Origin: Negativicoccus succinicivorans
GTDB taxonomy: Bacteria; Bacillota; Negativicutes; Veillonellales; Negativicoccaceae
DNA: 55,331 nucleotides
Assembly (NCBI RefSeq): GCF_014207605.1
Contig: NZ_JACHHI010000004.1
Location: 87,384-142,714, forward strand
Direction of reading: 5' to 3'
Position 1 is the stretch's first letter. Each line of letters starts with the position of its first letter. The notes under the pieces were generated by a model. That model was not told the origin of the DNA. It saw nothing but the letters and a program-made list of their open reading frames with translations, and did no database searches. Both the position numbers and the translations under genes were made by a program. Shown one piece after another: positions 27,254 through 36,621 of this stretch.

Positions 27254-27270
27254 TTTTAGTTTATGGGACA

Positions 27271-27426
27271 TTACTTGAAAGCTACTTGAAAGTTACTCGA
27301 AAGTTACTCGAAAGCTACTCGAAAGCTTACTCGACGGCTATTTGAAGGCTTACTCGAAAGTTACTCGAAAGTTACTCGAAAGCTACTCGAAAGCTACTCG
27401 AAAGCTACTCGAAAGCTACTCGAAAG
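27271..27426. repeat. Fourteen-unit array of 11-bp direct repeats
   Basis: Fourteen consecutive units of CTACTCGAAAG or TTACTCGAAAG (two are 12 bp, two have several changes) lie between the integrase and the AlbA_2 gene, starting right after the AlbA_2 stop. There are no spacers, so it is not CRISPR. The period is close to one helical turn, so a protein binding each unit would sit on one face of the DNA. Confidence 0.92.
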
Positions 27427-27430
27427 AAAG

Positions 27431-28861
27431 CTAGCGAATTATTGTATAATATTGCTTTGGGTCTGTTACTGAATTACCGTGCCAAGCAATGGCTCGCTTA
27501 TTTACAAGTGCTTTTAATATTTTTCTGGCAGTGACCGCACTCACCTGGGTAACTCTTTGTGCTGTTTGAGTGTTTATTTGTTCGTTACTATAAAGGTAGG
27601 AGAGTATTTTTCTTTCATTTTCGCTGAACTCTTCAAACTCTAACAATTCTTCCAACCTGCTTACGCGATCATCTATTCGCAACTGGCGGGCAATATGATT
27701 ATTTTCGAGCGTTAATTGTACTGCTTGGTGGTGAGGCTCACTGTATTCAGGGGCTTTTAAGTATAAATCTTGCATTTCATCATAAATACGGTTTACCCCT
27801 TCATTAAGCTCGCGTACCCAACCAAATTCGGTGAGTGCTCGCGCCAAGCGCGGGTTCCGTGAATATCGCGTGTATCGCATATTAGCCAACGTAACAATGT
27901 TGGGCAATGCGCCGGGGCTAAAAATTTCAAGGCGGTCATCGTACATTTTTACTCGAACATAGTCTCCGCGGATTGAATAGTCACGGTGAACAAGAGCGTT
28001 GACAATGCCTTCAAACCAGGCAAATTCTGGGTATTCTGGAACAATACTAAACCGCCCGTCACTGCCCAGAGATTGGAACTCTCTCAGCTGTGCGGCGATG
28101 GCAGGCTTGGATTGTCGAATAATATGGGGGATGGGGCCTTCAAAATCTTGATCTTTTACGATGTTCAATCTTACTCCGGTTTCTGGCTTGGTGCCATTAT
28201 AACGTAAAAAACGCAGCCGGGATTGAGGTAAGTATAGGGAAGCATTTTTAGCAAACAGCAACGCGCCGGCGACTGTTAAACATCCTTTTTTAAGAAATCC
28301 TCGAGCTTCCAGAACTTGTGCAGTACTTATATGTGATGGGGAAGCAATATGATTCTTGTATTCTTCAATCAAACTTTCATCTAAGTCGGCTAATGATGTA
28401 TCCCTAAGGATGCGATCTTCAAATATACGCTCGCCTTTTGCATATTCTAATTGCTTTATTTTACTGAATGATTGTTTGACGCTTTTATCCCCGATACGCA
28501 AATAGACATCTTCATTTCTGCTTTTTATGACGGTGTCTGTTGATACATCTATATGAAGCAGAATAATCGTGTGCTTAATGCCGTTAATTTCCTGGTCTAT
28601 AGTTTCATAATAAATTTCAGGTTGCGGGCTAATTCCTTCTAAGACGGCAAGTCGATATTCGTCTACGCTATGATTGAGAAAAGGAGTGTTTTCTGATAAG
28701 CTTCCGTCGTCTTCAATGCCGATAGCTAGTATGCCACCCTCCGCGTTTGCGAATGCGATTACATGCGGCAAAATATCCTTTGGCTTGATTCGGGCGCTCT
28801 TTCGCTCAAAGTACTGGCTTTCCGGTTGGCACAAAAGATCGCTTATTTTGTATTCGCGCAT
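27431..28861 (-). CDS. AlbA_2 (Schlafen-like) / RecG-like ATP-binding protein, 476 aa
   Basis: Start ATG 28861 has AAAGGTGA ahead of it and opens MREYKISDLLCQPESQYFERKSARI; an upstream in-frame extension lacks protein character. Residues 1-120 are the AlbA_2 domain (FERKSA, then ANAEGGILAIGIEDDG). The middle contains the NALVHRDYSIRG motif of RecG-like HATPase C-terminal domains. The C-terminus (about 400-476) resembles a winged helix. Such proteins are common in mobile elements as putative nucleic-acid-binding regulators or defence factors; the exact role is unknown. Its neighbours are the ImmA/IrrE and CI genes upstream. Confidence 0.85.
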   Translation of the reverse strand: MREYKISDLLCQPESQYFERKSARIKPKDILPHVIAFANAEGGILAIGIEDDGSLSENTPFLNHSVDEYRLAVLEGISPQPEIYYETIDQEINGIKHTIILLHIDVSTDTVIKSRNEDVYLRIGDKSVKQSFSKIKQLEYAKGERIFEDRILRDTSLADLDESLIEEYKNHIASPSHISTAQVLEARGFLKKGCLTVAGALLFAKNASLYLPQSRLRFLRYNGTKPETGVRLNIVKDQDFEGPIPHIIRQSKPAIAAQLREFQSLGSDGRFSIVPEYPEFAWFEGIVNALVHRDYSIRGDYVRVKMYDDRLEIFSPGALPNIVTLANMRYTRYSRNPRLARALTEFGWVRELNEGVNRIYDEMQDLYLKAPEYSEPHHQAVQLTLENNHIARQLRIDDRVSRLEELLEFEEFSENERKILSYLYSNEQINTQTAQRVTQVSAVTARKILKALVNKRAIAWHGNSVTDPKQYYTIIR

Positions 28862-28910
28862 TGGATTCACCTTTCGTAAAATCAAATGTTGTTTTTTATA
28901 TGAGCAATAA

Positions 28911-29714
28911 TTAACTGTATTCGACATCACTTTTCTGCGCCTGCAGCCAAACAGTATGATGCTCCCTGGATATAATGTCCCCAATCTGAGAGGGGAGGCG
29001 GGGTCTAGCATCTCCGCCTTTTAATTCTATCTTGCTACGAGCCTGGAGTGCTTGCCATTTATACTCCCGCATATCCGTCAGAGCGTTAGCAAGTTCAGTG
29101 TCATAGTGAGAGTTGTATTTCGGGTAGACTTTTACATGTTTATAGTGCAGGTAAGCTTCCGTTGCGTACCCGGCAGATTCCTTGGAAAGATCAAAGGATC
29201 GATATAAGGAATAAATATTTAGATAGTTTATGGGGAGCTCAAGCTGCCACGCAAAGTAGTCAATCAGCGCCCTTGGTGCCGCAAGCTCCTTAGCAAAGTA
29301 GTTAGCTTCCTCTTCAAAGATTTTTTTATCACTAGTGGACCAGAAGTCGTGAAGCTGCGGGTGTTGCATTATAAAGTGCCCGATTTCGTGAAAAATACCA
29401 AATTTTTTTCTGGGGGGATAGGTTCGCTCGTTGTAATAAAGATAGGCCCTTTCTGTGTCTTTCTTATAATACAAGGCGGCCTCCATAGAGCCGACATATG
29501 TCGGAACTAACAACGGGCTAATATTATTATCCTGACTAAATTGCCGATAAGTATTGGTGATTAAACCATATTGGTCGCGCAAGAATTGAAAAAGCTCACG
29601 CGGTGAAATAATTAAATTCGGAGAAAGGGCGAGTCGAAGTCGAGCGACTTCTTGATCAATTAAATAATAGCGTGGCTGGCGTATGGGGCGTTTATTCGTT
29701 GAAATCGTCATCAT
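28911..29714 (-). CDS. ImmA/IrrE-family metalloprotease, 267 aa
   Basis: The zinc protease motif HEIGH (H109, E110, H113) and downstream EEEAN (E134-136) are visible, as in ImmA. ImmA cleaves the repressor of ICEBs1 and related elements to trigger induction. The start ATG 29714 is chosen because GGAGG lies just upstream; it overlaps the end of the CI-like gene by 23 bases, which supports co-translation. The C-terminal third is not recognised. Together with the neighbouring repressor this looks like an induction switch of element 1. Confidence 0.88.
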   Translation of the reverse strand: MMTISTNKRPIRQPRYYLIDQEVARLRLALSPNLIISPRELFQFLRDQYGLITNTYRQFSQDNNISPLLVPTYVGSMEAALYYKKDTERAYLYYNERTYPPRKKFGIFHEIGHFIMQHPQLHDFWSTSDKKIFEEEANYFAKELAAPRALIDYFAWQLELPINYLNIYSLYRSFDLSKESAGYATEAYLHYKHVKVYPKYNSHYDTELANALTDMREYKWQALQARSKIELKGGDARPRLPSQIGDIISREHHTVWLQAQKSDVEYS

Positions 29715-30114
29715 CAGGCATATCCTCCGTGGGTTCTGCAGGTTCAAATATTTTTAGTAATGCCGCTACTTTATCCGGGGACTTAATCGCAAGCCTATTT
29801 AGCCGTATGACGTTGTTCTTTGCTTTCTCATCCGAAATGTTTTGCACTTCTTCTGCCATTTTAGTAACTTCCGGGTCAATGCGGTCGGAGGGAGCAACGG
29901 GTTTATCTTCAGGATCGTCCCAACCCATAATAACTGCGGGGCTGATTTTTAGTGCCTTGGATAGGGCCACAATACGGTCGCGGCGCATGTTGGCAATATC
30001 TCCCGATTCCCACCGTGAGATCGTTGCCGCGGATACGCCGACTTTTGCTGCGACATCTTCTAGGGTCAAGCCTAGACTGAGTCGCCTAGCTTTTAGAATA
30101 TCTTTTATTTTCAT
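29692..30114 (-). CDS. CI-like transcriptional regulator (HTH_3), 140 aa
   Basis: Start ATG 30114 (MKIKDILKARRLSLGLT) follows AAGGGCGGTG. The N-terminal helix-turn-helix is complete (LEDVAAKVGVSAATISRWE). There is no peptidase S24 domain, so it is probably inactivated by the ImmA protease encoded next to it rather than by self-cleavage. The tail is acidic (MPDDDDFNE). Divergent from the Cro-like gene at 30267, with operators between them. Confidence 0.88.
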   Translation of the reverse strand: MKIKDILKARRLSLGLTLEDVAAKVGVSAATISRWESGDIANMRRDRIVALSKALKISPAVIMGWDDPEDKPVAPSDRIDPEVTKMAEEVQNISDEKAKNNVIRLNRLAIKSPDKVAALLKIFEPAEPTEDMPDDDDFNE

Positions 30115-30197
30115 TAAGCACACCGCCCTTATTAGTATGTTGTGTTCATAGTGTAGCACTTATTTTGCTTTTACGCAAATATATTCGTAATTACCGC

Positions 30198-30226
30198 TTG
30201 ACATTTGCGAAAAGGTAAGATAACAT
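30198..30226 (+). promoter_or_regulatory. Rightward promoter and operator region of element 1
   Basis: TTGACA (30198-30203), 17-base spacer, TAACAT (30221-30226). Around it, half-sites of the type ACGCAAA / TTTGCG recur (near 30167, 30206 and 30246), which are candidate CI/Cro operators. Confidence 0.75.
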
Positions 30227-30266
30227 AAAATTACGGAAACGCAAAAAGGCAGAAAGGAGGTGCGGA

Positions 30267-30452
30267 ATGGATAAAAACAAATTCAAATATTTTGCCGCAT
30301 CAAAAGGCATTACTTTGCACGATCTTGCAGAGGAGATGGATATGCATCCGGCCACGTTAAGCAAGAAGTTATCGGGGGGTTCTGAGTTTACGAGAAAAGA
30401 GATTCAGAAATATCAAGCGGCAACCGACACTACACCATATCTTTTTATATAG
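30267..30452 (+). CDS. Cro-like small HTH protein, 61 aa
   Basis: Short single-domain helix-turn-helix protein (LHDLAEEMDMHPATLSKKL) with a strong ribosome binding site (AAAGGAGG). It is divergent from the CI-like gene, the classical cro position. No further early phage genes follow, so the element appears truncated here. Confidence 0.85.
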   Translation: MDKNKFKYFAASKGITLHDLAEEMDMHPATLSKKLSGGSEFTRKEIQKYQAATDTTPYLFI

Positions 30453-30492
30453 GTTTCCGTAGGTTTTCATACGTGTTCAAAATGGGTATAAT

Positions 30493-30524
30493 CGCCGTAA
30501 CAATAACGTTTGCGGCGTTTTTTT
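30493..30524 (+). terminator. Terminator after the Cro-like gene
   Basis: 5-6 bp stem CGCCG(T) / (G)CGGCG around a 13-15 base loop, then T7. Confidence 0.6.
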
Positions 30525-30643
30525 AATTTCCTTTAGTTTTCGTAAGTTTGCACGAGCTTGCCCTTTTTTGTTTTTCGCTGATTTTTATCCGTTTTTGCAG
30601 GTCAAAACATGAGAAAGCCTTTAGGTATAACATTTTGGCCAAC

Positions 30644-30677
30644 AAAAAAAGAGGCAGCATCTGCTGCCTCTTTTTAT
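30644..30677. terminator. Bidirectional terminator
   Basis: A-rich/T-rich flanked stem AAAAAGAGGCAGCA / TGCTGCCTCTTTTT with a 2-base centre. It lies directly after the leftward gene 30679-31140 and also faces rightward transcripts of element 1. Confidence 0.88.
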
Positions 30678-30678
30678 T

Positions 30679-31140
30679 TTATTGCGGTTTGACTAAGACG
30701 CCGAACGGCGTTTCTTTATAGACGTCGGTGTCCAGCACTTCGGTCGCGTAGCGATCATAATCAAAATGTTTGTACACATACTCCAAGGTTTCTTTGTCCT
30801 CGGGATCTTTCACCAAGGATGTTTTTGGCATTTTCTGTAAAATATTGTACGCGGCGCCGTCTAAAGTGCTTTTGTAGAAGAAATCGAAAAGACATGTGAC
30901 CATCATGTCATCCGCTTCGGCGGGGTCCATATCCTCATCGGGATAGATGTGCAGGTAGGCGAGCCATTCGGCGAGCAGGCGGTCATCGGTGAGCAGCGTT
31001 TCCGACAAACGATTCTTATGCGTTTCACGGTAGGCGAAAAGCGCTTTCGTCAGGTTGGCTTCGTCGACGGTGAGGTCGTGTTCGGGAACGGTGTCTTGTA
31101 AATACCTGCGAGCGAGTTCGGTCAGATTGTCTTGGTTCAT
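30679..31140 (-). CDS. Hypothetical protein, 153 aa
   Basis: Not recognised. It is acidic and mostly helical in appearance, with no signal peptide or membrane segment and no known motif. ATG 31140 follows GGGAGA. It has its own terminator and stands between the remnant element and pyc. Its codon use resembles the core genes, so it is probably chromosomal rather than part of the element. Confidence 0.75.
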   Translation of the reverse strand: MNQDNLTELARRYLQDTVPEHDLTVDEANLTKALFAYRETHKNRLSETLLTDDRLLAEWLAYLHIYPDEDMDPAEADDMMVTCLFDFFYKSTLDGAAYNILQKMPKTSLVKDPEDKETLEYVYKHFDYDRYATEVLDTDVYKETPFGVLVKPQ

Positions 31141-31331
31141 GGCAGTCTCCCTTACGAGAACAGTAATGATGTAAAAACAGAGCGAATGATGTCGGATATT
31201 TCCATACGTGTATTATAGCAGCATTTCTCCCCATTTTATGCGGTAAGGTTGTCTGCGTAAGGCGCGGGACATGTCGCGCTACCATAGCGGCCAACGGAAG
31301 CGCATGTATACATTACACATAGCGCTGACGG

Positions 31332-31360
31332 TTGTGTTTTGGGGGAAGATTATTTACAAT
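31332..31360 (+). promoter_or_regulatory. Probable pyc promoter
   Basis: TTGTGT (31332-31337), 17-base spacer, TACAAT (31355-31360); AGAGGAGGG ribosome binding site 15 bases further on. Confidence 0.6.
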
Positions 31361-31389
31361 GGACGTAATGACTTAGAGGAGGGAACGAT

Positions 31390-34300
31390 ATGACGCAACA
31401 GCAAGAGACGATTCGTAAATTTAAAAGCGTACTGGTCGCCAATCGCGGTGAAATTGCGATTCGTGTCTTTCGCGCATGTAATGAGCTGGGCATTCGCACG
31501 GTCGCGGTCTACTCGAAAGAGGACTCGCTTTCCCTGCATCGCAATCGCGCCGATGAGGCGTACTTGGTAGGGAAAGATAAATCAGCGATTGACGCGTATT
31601 TGGATATCGAAGATATTATTCGCGTCGCTAAAGAGCAGGAAGTCGACGCGATTCATCCGGGCTACGGCTTTTTAGCGGAAAATCCTGAATTCGCACGGCG
31701 TTGCGAGGCGGAAGGGATTCGTTTTATCGGTCCGCGTCCGGAACATTTGGAAATGTTCGGTGATAAGATCAATGCGCGCAAGCAGGCCGAAGACGCCGGT
31801 ATCAAAATGGTGCCGGGGAGCGACGGCCCGGTAGAAAGCGCGGAGGACGTCAAGGCGTTCGCGGAAAAAGTCGGTTTGCCGATCATCATCAAAGCGGTCT
31901 ACGGCGGCGGCGGGCGCGGCATGCGCGTTGTCGAACGTTTGGAAGATATTGAGGAAGCGTTTGAACGCTCAACGTCGGAGGCGCAAATCAGCTTCGGTAA
32001 CGGCGCGGTGTATCTCGAAAAGTACATTCGCAATCCGAAGCATATTGAGGTTCAAATTTTGGGCGACAACAAAGGTAATGTCGTGCATTTGTTTGAACGT
32101 GACTGCTCGATCCAGCGCCGCCACCAGAAAGTGGTGGAAATCGCTCCGGCCTTCGCGTTGCCGTTGGAGTTACGCGAGAAGATCTGCGAAGCGGCCGTGC
32201 GGTTGATGAAAAATGTCAATTACGTCAATTCAGGCACGGTGGAATTTTTGGTCGCGCCCGAAGGTGAATTTTATTTCATCGAAGTCAATCCGCGTATCCA
32301 GGTCGAGCATACCGTGACGGAAATGATCACGGATATCGACATCGTTCAGACGCAAATTATGATTGCGGAAGGATACAATTTCGCCGATCCGGAAATCGGG
32401 ATTCCCGAGCAGGATAAAATCGAGCATCACGGTAATGCCATTCAATGCCGGATCACGACGGAAGATCCGGAAAATCATTTCTTCCCGGATACGGGGAAAG
32501 TTATCGCTTACCGCAGCGGCGGCGGCTTCGGCATTCGGCTGGATGCCGGCACGGCATACACCGGCGCGGTCATCACTCCGTACTATGATTCCTTGTTGGT
32601 GAAAGCGACCACGCATGCGCTGACGCATGCGCTGGCGGTGAAAAAGATGGCGCGCGTACTGCGGGAGTTCCGCGTGCGCGGTGTGAAAACGAATATTTAT
32701 TTCCTGCTGAATTTGCTGGCGGCTCCGGAATTTTTAGACGGAACGTATGATGTGAATTTCCTTGATTCTCATCCGGAACTGTTCGAGTTGCCGAAACCGA
32801 AAGATCGCGGCACGAAATTGTTGCGCTACATCGCGGATACGACGGTCAACGGTTACGCGCATGAAGGACCGCAAAACAAACCGGATTTCCCCGAACTCGC
32901 GTTTCCGGAAGCGAACGGGCCTGCGCCGCGCGGCACAAAGCAGCTGCTCGATGAAATGGGACCCGAGAAATTCGCTAAATGGGTACAGGAGCAAAAGGAA
33001 GTATTCTTTACGGATACCACGTATCGTGACGCGCACCAGTCGCTGTTCGCGACGCGTTTGCGCAGCTACGATATTTTAGGCGCGATCGGCGCGACGGCGC
33101 GTCGTTTACCGCAACTGTTTTCCTTTGAGAATTGGGGCGGCGCGACGTTTGATGTGGCGTATCGTTTCTTGGATGAAAGTCCCTGGGATCGTTTGCGTCG
33201 CATGCGCGAAGCGGCGCCGAATATTTTGTTCCAGATGCTTACACGCGGCGCGAATACGGTAGGCTATACGAATTATGACGAAACCGTTATTCGCCACTTC
33301 ATCGCGCAGGCGGCGGAACACGGCGTCGATGTTTTCCGTATCTTTGACTGCCTGAACAATCTGGATCATATGACGATTACGATTGATGAGGTGCGCAAGC
33401 AAAATAAACTCGCGGAAGTGGCGCTTTGCTACACGGGCGACCTGCTTGATAAAAAACGGCAGAAATACGATCTCGCTTACTATGTGAAAATGGCGAAAGA
33501 ATGCGCGGCCGCCGGCGCTCACATGATCGCCATTAAAGATATGGCGGGGCTCATTAAGCCGGAAGCCGCCTACGCGTTGACGGCGGCGATCAAAGATGCG
33601 GTCGATTTACCGCTGCATCTGCACTCGCATGAGGGCGCGGGAAATATGATTTATTCCTACGCGAAAGCGGTTGACGCGGGCATTGATATCATCGATCTCG
33701 CGATGCCGGCATTTTCCAACGGCACGAGTCAGCCTTCGATGTCCACCATGTGGTACGCGCTGTCCGATCATCCGCGGCAGCCGAAGTTGGATATTCGCGC
33801 GGTGGAAGAATTGAACCAGTATTGGGAAGGCGTACGACCGTACTATCGCGGTGTCGATCATACCTCGTCGTATCCGAACACCACGGTTTACATGCATGAA
33901 ATGCCGGGCGGACAGTTCTCGAACTTGCGGCAGCAGGCGGCGGCCGTCGGTCTCGGTGATCGCTGGAACGAGGTTTGTGAACGGTACGCCGAAGTGAATA
34001 TGATGTTCGGCGATATCATCAAAGTCACGCCGTCGTCGAAAGTCGTCGGTGATATGGCGTTGTTCATGGTGCAGAACGGTTTGCATGAACGGGATATCTA
34101 TGAGCGCGGCAATACGTTGAGTTATCCGAAGTCGGTTATCGAATTTTTCGAAGGCAAGTTGGGCACGCCGTACGGCGGTTTTCCGGAAAAATTACGCAAC
34201 GTGATTCTGCGCGGTCGCGTGCCGGAAGGCGAACCGGTGCCGGCTCCGGTCGATTTGGCGAAAGTCAAGGAAGAGATGACGGAAAAAGGTTTGCCGACGC

Positions 34301-34830
34301 GACCGGAAGATGTCTCGGCTTATACCATTTATCCCGATGTCTTCAGCCAATACGCCGATCGCTATGAAAAATACGGTGATTTGTCCGTTTTGGATACGCC
34401 GACGTTCTTCTTCGGCATGACCCGCGGCGAAGAAATTCGCACGACGATTGAAAAAGGCAAGACGCTGGTCATTCGGCTGATGAGTATTCATCAACCGGAC
34501 GAAAAAGGCAATCGCGTGGTGCAGTTTGAGTTGAACGGCATGCCGCGTGAAGTCGTCGTTCATGATAATAATCTGGAAACGACAATGACGGGCGGGCGCA
34601 AAGCCGAAAAATCCAATCCGGGCGAAGTCGGCGCGACGCTTTCCGGTTCGGTTGTTAAAGTTCTTGTGAACTTGGGTGATGCCGTGGAAAAAGGCGATCC
34701 TTTAGTCGTTACCGAAGCGATGAAGATGGAAACGAGCATTACCGCGCCGATCAGCGGCAATGTGGGCGATATCCTCGTCAAAGCGGGTTCGCGTATCGAA
34801 TCCGGCGATTTGCTGATCGTGATTGAATAA
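31390..34830 (+). CDS. pyc: Pyruvate carboxylase
   Basis: Biotin enzyme that carboxylates pyruvate to oxaloacetate using ATP and bicarbonate, feeding the reductive branch toward succinate/propionate and anabolism. 1146 aa, a standard single-chain length. Order: biotin carboxylase with ATP-grasp (YGGGGRGM near residue 168; FIEVNPRIQVEHTVTE near 296), carboxyltransferase starting near 542 (DTTYRDAHQSL), a PYC_OADA region, and a biotinyl domain with the biotin lysine K1112 in EAMKMETS. Monocistronic with its own promoter and terminator. Confidence 0.97.
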   Translation: MTQQQETIRKFKSVLVANRGEIAIRVFRACNELGIRTVAVYSKEDSLSLHRNRADEAYLVGKDKSAIDAYLDIEDIIRVAKEQEVDAIHPGYGFLAENPEFARRCEAEGIRFIGPRPEHLEMFGDKINARKQAEDAGIKMVPGSDGPVESAEDVKAFAEKVGLPIIIKAVYGGGGRGMRVVERLEDIEEAFERSTSEAQISFGNGAVYLEKYIRNPKHIEVQILGDNKGNVVHLFERDCSIQRRHQKVVEIAPAFALPLELREKICEAAVRLMKNVNYVNSGTVEFLVAPEGEFYFIEVNPRIQVEHTVTEMITDIDIVQTQIMIAEGYNFADPEIGIPEQDKIEHHGNAIQCRITTEDPENHFFPDTGKVIAYRSGGGFGIRLDAGTAYTGAVITPYYDSLLVKATTHALTHALAVKKMARVLREFRVRGVKTNIYFLLNLLAAPEFLDGTYDVNFLDSHPELFELPKPKDRGTKLLRYIADTTVNGYAHEGPQNKPDFPELAFPEANGPAPRGTKQLLDEMGPEKFAKWVQEQKEVFFTDTTYRDAHQSLFATRLRSYDILGAIGATARRLPQLFSFENWGGATFDVAYRFLDESPWDRLRRMREAAPNILFQMLTRGANTVGYTNYDETVIRHFIAQAAEHGVDVFRIFDCLNNLDHMTITIDEVRKQNKLAEVALCYTGDLLDKKRQKYDLAYYVKMAKECAAAGAHMIAIKDMAGLIKPEAAYALTAAIKDAVDLPLHLHSHEGAGNMIYSYAKAVDAGIDIIDLAMPAFSNGTSQPSMSTMWYALSDHPRQPKLDIRAVEELNQYWEGVRPYYRGVDHTSSYPNTTVYMHEMPGGQFSNLRQQAAAVGLGDRWNEVCERYAEVNMMFGDIIKVTPSSKVVGDMALFMVQNGLHERDIYERGNTLSYPKSVIEFFEGKLGTPYGGFPEKLRNVILRGRVPEGEPVPAPVDLAKVKEEMTEKGLPTRPEDVSAYTIYPDVFSQYADRYEKYGDLSVLDTPTFFFGMTRGEEIRTTIEKGKTLVIRLMSIHQPDEKGNRVVQFELNGMPREVVVHDNNLETTMTGGRKAEKSNPGEVGATLSGSVVKVLVNLGDAVEKGDPLVVTEAMKMETSITAPISGNVGDILVKAGSRIESGDLLIVIE

Positions 34831-34832
34831 TG

Positions 34833-34867
34833 AAAGAGTGTCAAGCAAAAAGCTTGACACTCTTTTT
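34833..34867 (+). terminator. Intrinsic terminator of pyc (contains the -35 of the next promoter)
   Basis: 14-bp perfect stem (34833-34846 / 34852-34865) with a 5-base loop and T5. The descending arm includes TTGACA. Confidence 0.93.
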
Positions 34868-34882
34868 CTCTCTTGCTATAAT
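34854..34882 (+). promoter_or_regulatory. Consensus promoter of the ylxM-ffh operon
   Basis: TTGACA (34854-34859), 17-base spacer, TATAAT (34877-34882): a full match to the sigma-70 consensus. The -35 box is inside the pyc terminator stem. Confidence 0.88.
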
Positions 34883-34904
34883 AAGCGGGTAAGAGAGGGC
34901 TGCG

Positions 34905-35255
34905 ATGGAACTCAAAAAACTCGTTTGGCATGGGGAATTACTTGCCACTTACGGCGCATTGCTCGCCGAACGTCCCCGTCAATGTATGGAATTATATTAT
35001 AACGATGACTATACGCTGGCTGAGATTGCGGACCGTTTAGGCGTGTCGCGGCAGGCGGTGCATGATAATTTGCAGCGCGCGTTGCGCGATTTGGAGCAAT
35101 ACGAAGCGGCGCTGAAACTGGTCGAAGACCAAAAGCGGCGGCGCGAAGTCATGGCGCGCATGGAAGGTGATTTACCCCCGGCGTTTCTGCAAAAATGGCA
35201 GACGGAGTGGAAGATATTGAGCGGAAAGGAGAGCACATGGCATTTGAAGGTTTAG
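34905..35255 (+). CDS. ylxM: YlxM-family HTH protein (UPF0122), SRP-associated
   Basis: 116 aa with a sigma-70 region 4-like helix-turn-helix (YTLAEIADRLGVSRQAVHDNL, read as two helices). YlxM is encoded directly before ffh in many Firmicutes and is implicated in signal recognition particle function (stimulation of SRP GTPase activity in streptococci). The gene overlaps ffh by 19 bases, so expression is coupled. Confidence 0.92.
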   Translation: MELKKLVWHGELLATYGALLAERPRQCMELYYNDDYTLAEIADRLGVSRQAVHDNLQRALRDLEQYEAALKLVEDQKRRREVMARMEGDLPPAFLQKWQTEWKILSGKESTWHLKV

Positions 35256-36592
35256 GCGAAAAGCTGCAACAGGCATTTGCGGATTTGCGCGGCAAGGGAA
35301 AACTTTCCGAACGCGATATCGACGCGGCTCTGCGTGAGATACGACGTGCCCTCTTGGAAGCGGACGTCAATTTCAAAGTCGCTAAAGATTTTATCGCCAA
35401 CGTTCGCACCAAAGCGATGGGTGAGGAAGTATTCGGCAGTTTGAAGCCGGATCAGACGGTGATCAAAATCGTTCGCGATGAATTGACCGAGCTTTTGGGC
35501 GGCACCAGCAGTAAGCTGATGTTGAGTTCCAACGGCGTGACGGTCATCATGCTTGTCGGCTTGCAAGGCGCCGGTAAGACGACGACCGCCGGTAAGCTCG
35601 CGCTCATGCTCAAGAAAAAAGGGCGCAAGCCGTTATTGGCCGCCTGTGACGTGTACCGTCCGGCCGCGATCAAACAGCTGCAGGTACTCGGTGAACAAAT
35701 CGATATCCCGGTTTTCCGCATGGATGAGAAAGTCGATCCCGTACGGATTGCCAAGTACGCTTTGCAAACGGCGAAATCGTACGGTCAGGACGTATTGATT
35801 TTGGATACGGCGGGCCGCTTACATATTGATGAAAAATTGATGGCCGAGCTGCAAAATATTAAAGCGGAAGTACATCCGCACGAAATTTTGCTCGTGCTCG
35901 ACTCCATGACTGGTCAAGACGCGGTCACGACGGCGCAGGCGTTCGATGAAACGCTCGGCATCGACGGCACCATTCTGACGAAGATGGACGGCGATGCGCG
36001 CGGCGGCGCGGCGTTGTCTATCAAGGCGGTCACCGGCAAACCGATCAAATTGATCGGCGTCAGCGAAAAACTCGCCGACGGTTTGGAAGAATTTTATCCG
36101 GATCGCATGGCGGGACGCATTTTGGACCTCGGCGATTTGCAGAGTCTGCTCGAAAAAGCGCAACGCGAATTCGATGAAGACGAAGCCAAACGCATGCAGG
36201 AACAAATGGTCGCCGGCCAGTTCACGATGGATGATTTCCTCAATCAGCTGAATCAGATTCGGCGTCTCGGCTCGTTCCAGAGTATTCTCGGCATGATCCC
36301 GGGCATGGGGAAATTCAAAGACCAACTGAAAGATGTGGATTTGGAAGGCGGCGAGATTAAAAAGATCGAAGCCATCATTCAGTCCATGACATTGAAAGAA
36401 CGACAGGAACCGGGCATTTTGAACGGCAGCCGCCGTAAACGCATCGCGCAAGGCTCGGGAACGCGTGTGCAAGATGTCAATCGTTTCGTCAAGCAGTTCA
36501 TGGAAATGCGCAAGATGATGAAGCGGATGAAGCGTTTCAATAAAAATAAGAATACAAAAGGCGGGTTCAACTTGCCTTTTATGCCTAAATAA
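35237..36592 (+). CDS. ffh: Signal recognition particle protein
   Basis: GTPase that, with 4.5S/6S-type SRP RNA, delivers nascent membrane proteins to FtsY. 451 aa. The start ATG 35237 ([14 protein letters not shown]) follows GGAAAGGAGAG. N domain 1 to about 90; G domain with GLQGAGKTT near 108, DTAGRLH near 189 and [14 protein letters not shown] near 247; Met-rich M domain from about 305 ending in the RNA-binding [12 protein letters not shown] segment and a Met/Lys-rich tail. First of a run of translation-related genes. Confidence 0.97.
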   Translation: MAFEGLGEKLQQAFADLRGKGKLSERDIDAALREIRRALLEADVNFKVAKDFIANVRTKAMGEEVFGSLKPDQTVIKIVRDELTELLGGTSSKLMLSSNGVTVIMLVGLQGAGKTTTAGKLALMLKKKGRKPLLAACDVYRPAAIKQLQVLGEQIDIPVFRMDEKVDPVRIAKYALQTAKSYGQDVLILDTAGRLHIDEKLMAELQNIKAEVHPHEILLVLDSMTGQDAVTTAQAFDETLGIDGTILTKMDGDARGGAALSIKAVTGKPIKLIGVSEKLADGLEEFYPDRMAGRILDLGDLQSLLEKAQREFDEDEAKRMQEQMVAGQFTMDDFLNQLNQIRRLGSFQSILGMIPGMGKFKDQLKDVDLEGGEIKKIEAIIQSMTLKERQEPGILNGSRRKRIAQGSGTRVQDVNRFVKQFMEMRKMMKRMKRFNKNKNTKGGFNLPFMPK

Positions 36593-36621
36593 GATTACTT
36601 CATAAGGAGGTGAAAGAACAG

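Noticed and set aside
27271-27426. Possible CRISPR array
   Set aside because: The 11-bp units are contiguous with no spacers and no cas genes are nearby.
30453-31389. Right attachment site of element 1
   Set aside because: No copy of the tRNA-Leu 3' end was found by eye in this interval.
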